A DNA stretch of 64,000 nt from assembly GCA_038528235.1 (NCBI GenBank), contig JBCBEX010000005.1:39547-103546 (forward strand), in the 5' to 3' direction. This document shows, in pieces, positions 58,556 to 64,000 of the stretch (its first letter is position 1; each line of letters begins with the position of its first letter). A program made the translations under genes and the position numbers. Source of the stretch: JBCBEX01 sp038528235 (lineage in GTDB: Bacteria; Bacteroidota; Rhodothermia; Rhodothermales; Rubricoccaceae). The notes under the pieces are model-generated. The model was not told where the DNA came from, made no database searches, and saw only the letters and a list, made by a program, of their open reading frames with translations.

Positions 58556-59761
58556 CTACTTGATCTTGAAGCCGAGGCCCTTCGTCACAGCATCGCGGAG
58601 GTGCTCTGGCACCTCGCCAACGACGGTGAAGCGGTCGAAGTGGCGACGCCTCGGATACGTTTTGCGGAGCTCTCGGAAGCGGGCCGCGTGCTCGGCGGTC
58701 GGCAGGTCGAGGAGCTTGCGGAAGCGAGCGTCATCAGCGCGGAGGCCGTAGGCCTGCTGGACGAGTGCGGCGAGTTTCCCGCCCTCTAGCGCTTCGATGA
58801 TCAGCGGCTCGGCGGGCGCGAGCACCTCCTCGGCGTTCCATTTTGCTGGAACACCTTCAGAAACGTGCGCGGCCTCATCGGGGTGAACCCGGAGCCAGGC
58901 GTCGAGGGCCTCCGCAAGCATAGCGGTCCCAGCGACTTTGCCGTCGTAGGCATAGCCCGCGATGTGCGGCGTGCCGATGTCGATGAGCGGGATGAGGTCG
59001 GGGTCCGGCGTCGGCTCGTTCTCCCACACGTCGAGGACGGCGCCGCCGAGCGTCTTGCGTTCGAGGGCGTCGCGGAGCGCGCGGTTGTCCACGACGGCCC
59101 CACGCGCGGCGTTGATGAACAGCACGTTGCGTCCGGCCAACCGCCCCAACTCGCGTTCGCCGATCAGGTGGAAGGTCGGATGTGGCCCCATGCGCGTCAG
59201 CGGCGTGTGGAGCGTGACGATGTCGGCCTCGTCGAGGATCTGATCGAGCGAGACGAAGCCGTGCGGCTCGCCTCTCGCTTCTGCGGCCTCGGCGAGCGGT
59301 GGGTCGCAGGCGAGAACGTGGCAGCCAAGGTGCGGCAACCGCTCCACCAGCCGACCGCCGACCTGCCCGCAGCCGACCACGCCGACCGTCTTGCCCACCA
59401 GTCCGCCAAGCGCCCCCCGCACGCCGTGCACGTTGAACAGTGCAGCGAGGACGTACTCCACCACCGACTGCGCGTTGGAGCCGGGTGCCGAGGCGAACGC
59501 GATGCCCTGCGACGCGAGCCAGTCGGTGTCTATGTGGTCCGTCCCGGCCGTGGCGGTGCCCACAAAGCGAACAGGCGTTCCCGCGATGAGTCCCGCATCG
59601 ACACGCGTGACGCTGCGCACGAGCAGGATATCGGTTTCAGCGAGCGTGCCCGGTAAAATTTCTGACCCGGGCCGCACCTCGACGGCACCGTAGCGATCGA
59701 ACGCCCTGTGAAGAAACGGGATGTTGGCATCGGCGAGAAGGCGGAGGGGACGGGTGGTCAT
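58556..59761 (-). CDS. pdxB: 4-phosphoerythronate dehydrogenase
   Basis: A 401-residue D-2-hydroxyacid dehydrogenase-family enzyme oxidising 4-phospho-D-erythronate in pyridoxal phosphate synthesis. Features: N-terminal MTTRPLRLLADANIPFLHRAF, substrate-domain VRSVTRVDAGLIAGTPVRFVGTATAGTDHID, NAD-binding GKTVGVVGCGQVGGRLVE, catalytic Arg in FINAARGAVVDN, Glu region DVWENEPTPDPDLI, and His in GTPHIAGYAYDGKVAGT. The C-terminal PdxB dimerisation extension (about 300-400) distinguishes it from SerA and other relatives. It is convergent with era; pdxJ lies 2.1 kb away on the other strand. Confidence 0.94.
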   Translation of the reverse strand: MTTRPLRLLADANIPFLHRAFDRYGAVEVRPGSEILPGTLAETDILLVRSVTRVDAGLIAGTPVRFVGTATAGTDHIDTDWLASQGIAFASAPGSNAQSVVEYVLAALFNVHGVRGALGGLVGKTVGVVGCGQVGGRLVERLPHLGCHVLACDPPLAEAAEARGEPHGFVSLDQILDEADIVTLHTPLTRMGPHPTFHLIGERELGRLAGRNVLFINAARGAVVDNRALRDALERKTLGGAVLDVWENEPTPDPDLIPLIDIGTPHIAGYAYDGKVAGTAMLAEALDAWLRVHPDEAAHVSEGVPAKWNAEEVLAPAEPLIIEALEGGKLAALVQQAYGLRADDARFRKLLDLPTAEHAARFRELRKTYPRRRHFDRFTVVGEVPEHLRDAVTKGLGFKIK

Positions 59762-60205
59762 GGCCAGTGTGCAATCGAGCGGTCAAGGGGGCGCAGGGCT
59801 GTGCACTTGGGGAGACACCTGGGCGACGGCCCGGTTTGCCGGAAGCGCTTCGTCCATGGTATGTGCACATCGAGATGGTGTGAAAGCGTCCCAGAATCGC
59901 TTCACTAAAGCTCCCCACGCCGCGACGTGCGGTTTCGCCGCCTTGTGAATCGCTCAGAAACGCCAGCTATGTGCATCCGCACACGTTGTTGACCGTAGCG
60001 CCATATGGTCTTCACCCATGCCGTTTCAAAATCGGACCTATGTCTTTCAATTTGGTAAGGTCTTGGCACAGCACATGGACCATCCTGATGACGCCTCTGT
60101 TGGATCGGCCCTCGGCTTGACGCGCAATCCCCTTGCGTCAGGCACTGAGCGCGCCTCCCGACAATCTCCCCCGAGGCGTTGTTTGTTGAACGAGCACTCC
60201 TTCGT
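59762..60205. other. Divergent intergenic region
   Basis: 444 bp between pdxB and the SleB-like gene. Slightly AT-richer than its surroundings, with no credible gene and no repeat family seen. It should hold both promoters. Confidence 0.45.
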
Positions 60206-60823
60206 ATGAAGATCTTCACCCGTAAGCCGCGCCTGGGCTTCTACTCGCTGGCCGCGATCGGCATCCTGCCGCTCCTCGCCACGATCATGACGCCGGCGGC
60301 TGACGAACCGGGGACGTCCATCCCCATCCCGACCGAGCTTTCGGCCCCCATGGTCGAGCGCGTGCCGGACTTCTCCCTCGATGCGATCTCGGACGACGTC
60401 CTCTGGCTCGCCCGCTGCATCTACTCCGAAACCAAGCGAACCAACGAGCAGGAGCTCGTCGCCTGGGTTGTTCGCAACCGCGTGGACACGCGCTACCGCG
60501 GCCAGGACAGCTACCGCGAGGTCGTCCTCGACCCGTTCCAGTTCTCGGCCTTCAACGCCCACTCGGGCAAGCGCCGCTTCTACTCCTCGCTGACGCCCCA
60601 GAGCCGCTGGCGCGGCTGGCAGAACGCGCTCCGCATCGCCCACAAGATCTACTGGGCCGACGAGGCCGAGCGCCCCTTCTCGAAGCGCACCCGCCACTTC
60701 TACAGCGAGCGCTCCATGAAGGACTTCGCCAAGCCGTACTGGGTCGAGGGCTACAGCCCCATCGAGCTTCCCAACCACAACATCGACCCCTGGCGCTTCC
60801 GGTTCTACAAGAACGTGCGCTAG
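60206..60823 (+). CDS. SleB-like cell-wall hydrolase (Hydrolase_2), membrane-anchored
   Basis: I choose the ATG at 60206 (MKIFTRKPRLGFYSLAAIGILPLLATIM), a signal anchor of 205-residue protein. The hydrolase domain (from about 65) reads DDVLWLARCIYSETKRTNEQELVAWVVRNRVDTRYRGQDSYREVVLDPFQFSAFN. This is the SleB/CwlJ Hydrolase_2 pattern, with the catalytic Glu in 'IYSE' and the 'QFS' motif. Such enzymes are lytic transglycosylase-like murein hydrolases; in non-sporulating bacteria they remodel peptidoglycan. A strong terminator follows, so the gene is transcribed alone. Confidence 0.87.
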   Translation: MKIFTRKPRLGFYSLAAIGILPLLATIMTPAADEPGTSIPIPTELSAPMVERVPDFSLDAISDDVLWLARCIYSETKRTNEQELVAWVVRNRVDTRYRGQDSYREVVLDPFQFSAFNAHSGKRRFYSSLTPQSRWRGWQNALRIAHKIYWADEAERPFSKRTRHFYSERSMKDFAKPYWVEGYSPIELPNHNIDPWRFRFYKNVR

Positions 60824-60856
60824 CGGTCTACCAATACCACCAAGGCCAGACCCACG

Positions 60857-60888
60857 AGGCGGCCCTCTTCGGAGGGCCGCCTTTTTTC
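60857..60888 (+). terminator. Rho-independent terminator of the SleB-like gene
   Basis: A perfect stem GGCGGCCCTC / GAGGGCCGCC with a TTCG tetraloop is followed by TTTTTT, 34 bp after the stop codon. Confidence 0.95.
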
Positions 60889-60910
60889 GTGCCGACGGCC
60901 TCCCGTACCC

Positions 60911-62113
60911 ATGGAGGCTGTGGCGATGGACGATCTTCGACGCCTGCGCCTTGCCTCCGCCATGTCGATCTCTGCACTGTCTCTCGCCCATCGTACCGTC
61001 GCGTTCGCCTATGTGGGCGACGTCACAGGGTCGTCGCGGGCGCTGCGACAACTGGCGGCGATGACCGGCGCGGGCGCGCAGGTCGAGGTCCTGGCGTTCG
61101 ACACGGACCGAGGGGCCGTGCTGCCGGACGGCGTCACGCTCCATGCCGTGCCGCGTCCATCGGGTGGCGGGCCGCGCTTCTTCTGGCAGGCGCACCGGCA
61201 GTTCGTGCGTGCCGCCCAACGCCTCGCCGCGGCCCGTTCCATCGACCTGTGGCACGCGAGCGACCTCTACGTGCTCCCAGCGATGGCGCGCTCGGCCTGC
61301 CGCTCGGCCCGTCCCCTCGTCTTCGACAGCCGCGAACTCTACGCCCACCTCGACGCCACCGAGGACGCCCCCCTCAAGCGCTGGCTCTGGCGGACCGTCG
61401 AGGCGCGGCACATCCGCCGCGCCGACCTCGTGCTGACCGTGAACGGCGCGATTGCCGACCGGCTTGCCACCGCGTATGGCATCGCCCGGCCGATGGTGCA
61501 GCACAACCTGCCCCGCACCACCGCAGTCCCGCGCACAACCGCGCTCCGCGACACCCTCGGCATCCACGACACCGTGCCGATTTTGCTCTACCAGGGCCTC
61601 CTGCGCGTCGGGCGCGGGCTCCCGCAGACACTCGACGCCCTACGCGATGTACCGGGGGTAGCGCTCGTCGTGATCGGCGAGGGGCCGTTCGAGGCCGAGG
61701 CCCGGCGCCTCGCCGAGCCGATGCAGGACCGCGTCCACTTCGTCCCGTTCACACCGCCCGACGCGCTTCCTGCCCTCACTGCGTCCGCCGATGTGGGGCT
61801 CGTCCTGATCGAGCCGCGCACGGAGAGCCTGCGGCTAAGCCTTCCGAACAAGCTCTTCGAGTACCTCGCCGCCGGGCTGCCTGTCGTTGCATCCGACCTG
61901 CCCGAGTTGGGCCGGGTGGTGCGGGCGCACGGCGTGGGGCTGGCCGTGGATGTGGACGACCGGGCTGCGCTCGTAGACGCGCTGCGCCGCGTTGCCCATG
62001 ATGCCGCGCTCCGAGGTGCTGCTCAGCGCTCAATTCCCCAGGTGTTCGACGAATTCGACACGGAACGCGAGAACGCTGCGTTCGTGGATGCGTACGCCGC
62101 GCTGATGCCCTAG
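60911..62113 (+). CDS. GT4-family glycosyltransferase
   Basis: A 400-residue cytoplasmic enzyme if started at the ATG at 60911; the ATG at 60962 (MSISALSLAHRTVAFAYVGDV) is also plausible and closer to the first beta strand. GT-B fold: acceptor domain with GDVTGSSRALRQLAAMTGAGAQVEVLAFD and DSRELYAHLDATEDA, then a donor domain with ILLYQGLLRVGRGLPQTLDAL, VVIGEGPFEAEARRLAE and VGLVLIEPRTESLRLSLPNKLFEYLAAGLPVVASDLPELGRVV, the E-x7-E region of GT4 retaining enzymes. Donor and acceptor are unknown. No other polysaccharide genes adjoin it. Confidence 0.88.
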   Translation: MEAVAMDDLRRLRLASAMSISALSLAHRTVAFAYVGDVTGSSRALRQLAAMTGAGAQVEVLAFDTDRGAVLPDGVTLHAVPRPSGGGPRFFWQAHRQFVRAAQRLAAARSIDLWHASDLYVLPAMARSACRSARPLVFDSRELYAHLDATEDAPLKRWLWRTVEARHIRRADLVLTVNGAIADRLATAYGIARPMVQHNLPRTTAVPRTTALRDTLGIHDTVPILLYQGLLRVGRGLPQTLDALRDVPGVALVVIGEGPFEAEARRLAEPMQDRVHFVPFTPPDALPALTASADVGLVLIEPRTESLRLSLPNKLFEYLAAGLPVVASDLPELGRVVRAHGVGLAVDVDDRAALVDALRRVAHDAALRGAAQRSIPQVFDEFDTERENAAFVDAYAALMP

Positions 62114-62215
62114 ACCCGCCCTAGACCCAATGCGGCACGCGATATGTACTCGATTTCGCGTTCACGATCTCGGATCTTAGCCGCACTGTCCCGCTCCCCC
62201 CTTACCGACTCCACC

Positions 62216-62761
62216 ATGTCGTTTCTCCGCTTCGGCCTCTTCGCCGCGCTCTTGCTCCTGACGATGCCCGCCCAGGCACAGGACGCCGGTCCAAGCGCCC
62301 CCATCGCCACGGACCCGGCTGGAGCGCCCGCGGGCATCAACTGGGTCACCTTCGGCGAGGCCTCGCAGAACGCCCCTCAGGAGGGCGACTTCATCCTCCT
62401 CGCTGGCTACGCCACGTGGTGCGGCTGGTGCGACAAGATCGACCAGGACGTCTACGGCGACGAGACCGTGCAGGCCTACATGAACGAGCACTTCCAGTCG
62501 GTGCGCGTCAACACCGAGAGCCGTGCCGTCCTCGAGTTTGCCGACGCTACGGTAATGGAGGCGCAGCTTGCCGCCGACCTCGGCATGCGCGGCACCCCGA
62601 CGACCGTCTTCATGAAGTCCGACGGCTCGCAGCATTGGGTGCTTCCCGGCTACCGCGAGGCCCCGGAGTTCATGCTCGCCCTGCGCTACTTCGCCGAGGG
62701 CGCCTACGAGAACGAGTCGTTCGGCGACTTCGTCACGCGCGAGCAGGGCGAGGGCGGCTGA
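62216..62761 (+). CDS. Secreted thioredoxin-like protein with CGWC active site
   Basis: I choose the ATG at 62216 (MSFLRFGLFAALLLLTMPAQAQ), the start of a signal peptide. The 181-residue protein has a thioredoxin-fold domain with redox site Cys69-Gly-Trp-Cys72 (LLAGYATWCGWCDKIDQDVYGDETVQAYMNEHF), the following beta strand VRVNTES, and the cis-Pro loop of LGMRGTPTTVFMKSDG. It resembles periplasmic DUF255/thioredoxin_7 reductases involved in disulphide or cytochrome-c maturation. The partner is unknown. A hairpin terminator follows. Confidence 0.88.
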   Translation: MSFLRFGLFAALLLLTMPAQAQDAGPSAPIATDPAGAPAGINWVTFGEASQNAPQEGDFILLAGYATWCGWCDKIDQDVYGDETVQAYMNEHFQSVRVNTESRAVLEFADATVMEAQLAADLGMRGTPTTVFMKSDGSQHWVLPGYREAPEFMLALRYFAEGAYENESFGDFVTREQGEGG

Positions 62762-62785
62762 GCGCTCCGCCGGCCTCAACGCATC

Positions 62786-62821
62786 CGGCCGCGCCAGGGC
62801 ATCTCGTCCCCGGCGCGGCCG
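62786..62821. terminator. Bidirectional terminator
   Basis: A 10-bp perfect inverted repeat CGGCCGCGCC / GGCGCGGCCG with a 16-base loop, followed by TTCATGTTT on the plus strand, between convergent genes. Confidence 0.75.
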
Positions 62822-62856
62822 TTCATGTTTCGCCACGGCTGCCCGAAGGCCGACAC

Positions 62857-64000
62857 TCAGAAGCGAAGCCGGTATGGTCCGGCATGGTTGGACCGATTTC
62901 CGCCACCAACGGCGTAGGTGCCGACCTCGATCACATGCGCTCCGGCCTCCTGCGCCGTCGCGGCGAACGACGTGGCTGACCGCGTGGTCGTTGTCGTTTG
63001 CGTCGAAGTCAGAACAGAGCGCTGGTAGAAGGGCTGGCTGCCCGGCCGCCGCACGAATGTCTGCGCCACCAGGCCGCCACTCGGGTGGTCGAGGGTGACT
63101 TGGACCGTCTGCCCGACCGTGCGCTCGTAGCGGAAGAACTGCCGGTCGCCGAGCACGCTGATGTCCGCGGTGATGGGCGTACCGGCTGTCGCAGCGATGG
63201 GATCACCGATCTCGGAGAAGCCCAGCCGGTACGCCCCCGCCGCGTCCGTCACCGCGTCCACCACCACCTGGTACGTCCCGTCCGACGGCAGCGCGAACAC
63301 CCGCGTCTCCGAGAACAGCGACGTCTGCCCCGACTGCCGCACGAACTGCCCGCCCGGGCCGTACACCTGCGCCGTCACCCCGCCCGAGACGCCCTCGCCC
63401 AGCGTCGCCACGTTGAAGAGCTCGCCCGCCTGCCCGCTGAAGCGGTACACGTCGAACGCCCACGCGCCCAGTGTGCTCGTCCGCTCGGTGTCGCGGCTGA
63501 GCGCGATCGGCGTCGGGGCGAAGAGGCGCACGCGGTAGTCGCCGGTGTGGGTGGTGCGCACGCCGCCGTTGACGGCGTAGGTGCCGACCTCGACGACGTA
63601 GTCGCCGTCGGTGGGGAGCACGAGGGGGCGCGTCTCGCCGAGGCGGGTCGCGGTGGAGGTCTGCGTCGAGGTGATGGGGCTGCGCTGGTAGAAGGGCTGC
63701 GTGCCAGGGCGACGCAGGAACGCCTGCGTCACGAGACCGCCACTCGGGTGGTCGAGGACGACGTTGCGCACGTCCTCGGCGGTGGCGGCGAAGCGGAAGA
63801 ACTGCCGGTCGCCTAACACCGAGATCGTCGGGGTGAGTTCGGTCACGGCTTGCAGTGTCACGAGCGCCGGGTCCTCGATCTCAGAGAAGCCGAGCCGGTA
63901 CGCTCCCGCAGCGTCCGCCGCCCCGTCCACCACCACCTGGTACGTCCCGTCCGACGGCAGCGCGAACACCCGCGTCTCCGAGAACAGCGACGTCTGCCCC
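62857..64000 (-). CDS. Secreted PPC-like repeat protein, C-terminal part (runs off right edge)
   Basis: The stop codon TGA is at 62857-62859; the frame is open to the window end, so the N-terminus is missing. At least two ~223-residue units are visible, each containing RVFALPSDGTYQVVVDxxxDAAGAYRLGFSEI, ISVLGDRQFFRYxxT, LDHPSGGLVAQTFVRRPGSQPFYQRS, DYVVEVGTYAVxGG and FSGQAGELFNVATLGEGVSGGVTAQVYGPGGQFVRQ. The beta-rich pattern matches pre-peptidase C-terminal-like domains in very large secreted proteins. No T9SS sorting signal is at the C-terminus, which ends GPYRLRF. Confidence 0.8.
   Translation of the reverse strand, partial: GQTSLFSETRVFALPSDGTYQVVVDGAADAAGAYRLGFSEIEDPALVTLQAVTELTPTISVLGDRQFFRFAATAEDVRNVVLDHPSGGLVTQAFLRRPGTQPFYQRSPITSTQTSTATRLGETRPLVLPTDGDYVVEVGTYAVNGGVRTTHTGDYRVRLFAPTPIALSRDTERTSTLGAWAFDVYRFSGQAGELFNVATLGEGVSGGVTAQVYGPGGQFVRQSGQTSLFSETRVFALPSDGTYQVVVDAVTDAAGAYRLGFSEIGDPIAATAGTPITADISVLGDRQFFRYERTVGQTVQVTLDHPSGGLVAQTFVRRPGSQPFYQRSVLTSTQTTTTTRSATSFAATAQEAGAHVIEVGTYAVGGGNRSNHAGPYRLRF
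63216..63337 (-). repeat. Long-period DNA repeat inside the PPC-like gene, copy 1 (partner from about 63885)
   Basis: A ~120-bp block recurs at 63885-64000 with a period of 669 bp (223 codons). It contains ACCACCTGGTACGTCCCGTC and CACCCGCGTCTCCGAGAACA. From 63258 to the block's end it is almost identical at the DNA level, which suggests recent duplication or conversion between repeat units. Confidence 0.8.

Noticed and set aside
1..64000. tRNA, rRNA, known riboswitches, integrases or insertion-sequence transposases
   Set aside because: I looked for cloverleaf tRNA patterns, rRNA core sequences, familiar riboswitch cores and DDE/integrase motifs and saw none that I could support; a covariance-model search would be needed to exclude them.

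Overview
ORGANISM. The window (~64 kb) is high-GC, densely coding DNA from a member of the Bacteroidota-Rhodothermota radiation, most likely a Rhodothermales/Rubricoccaceae-type marine bacterium. The pointers are several secreted proteins with a type IX secretion (T9SS) C-terminal sorting domain, paired LruC/DUF4842 lipoproteins, a PUR-family (DUF3276) protein, a DUF3822-rsmD-coaD gene order, DUF2853, and a bacterial alpha-2-macroglobulin. This is inference from protein families; no rRNA or other phylogenetic marker was compared. LAYOUT. 1-7.8 kb (all minus strand): 5' part of a glycogen-synthase-like glycosyltransferase, two LruC lipoproteins with almost identical 3' halves, a lectin-like T9SS cargo protein and a lone receiver-domain protein. 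8.2-10.9 kb: a coiled-coil protein and an inner-membrane OmpA-domain protein. 11-14.7 kb: acyl-CoA dehydrogenase, TspO, DUF2199, three small unknown genes and a VOC-family protein. 14.7-20.5 kb: a 1907-residue alpha-2-macroglobulin lipoprotein. 20.5-24.9 kb: an accessory segment bracketed by ~100-bp direct repeats, holding a low-GC two-gene cassette (treble-clef/SHIIP protein plus a DUF6236-like membrane protein) and a KefB-type antiporter. 25-30.6 kb: patatin-POTRA-barrel protein, PPC-domain protein and penicillin-binding protein 1C. 30.6-34 kb: T9SS cargo protein and sodium-neurotransmitter-symporter-family transporter. 34-39 kb: an MmeI-like (type IIL) restriction-methylation enzyme and a DUF559 nuclease among copies of a structured repeat. 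39-46.6 kb: repeat-rich T9SS protein, two-component system, CASTOR/POLLUX-type channel, purine nucleoside phosphorylase. 46.8-62.8 kb: mainly housekeeping genes (trypsin-TPR protease, PUR protein, hisD, hisC, BFN nuclease, coaD, rsmD, DUF3822, pdxJ, DUF2853, era, pdxB, SleB-like hydrolase, GT4 glycosyltransferase, thioredoxin-like protein). The right edge cuts a secreted PPC-repeat protein. HOW THE GENES FIT TOGETHER. hisD-hisC form a histidine-synthesis pair. pdxB and pdxJ belong to the DXP-dependent PLP pathway, whose product is the cofactor of HisC. DUF3822-rsmD-coaD looks like one operon. The histidine kinase and OmpR-type regulator are one two-component system. The envelope is represented by pbpC with alpha-2-macroglobulin (a pairing known in proteobacteria, here 7.5 kb apart), the patatin-barrel protein, the LruC lipoproteins and T9SS cargo. 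MOST UNUSUAL SIGNAL. Seven copies of a ~105-155 bp element share outer inverted repeats (GGCTCCCCCC / GGGGGGAGCC), an invariant central palindrome, and two side arms that differ between copies but stay self-complementary by compensatory changes. Each can fold as a four-way cloverleaf. One copy sits in frame inside pbpC, one inside the start of a lipoprotein gene, and five cluster around the restriction enzyme and the DUF559 nuclease. I do not recognise it as a named family.
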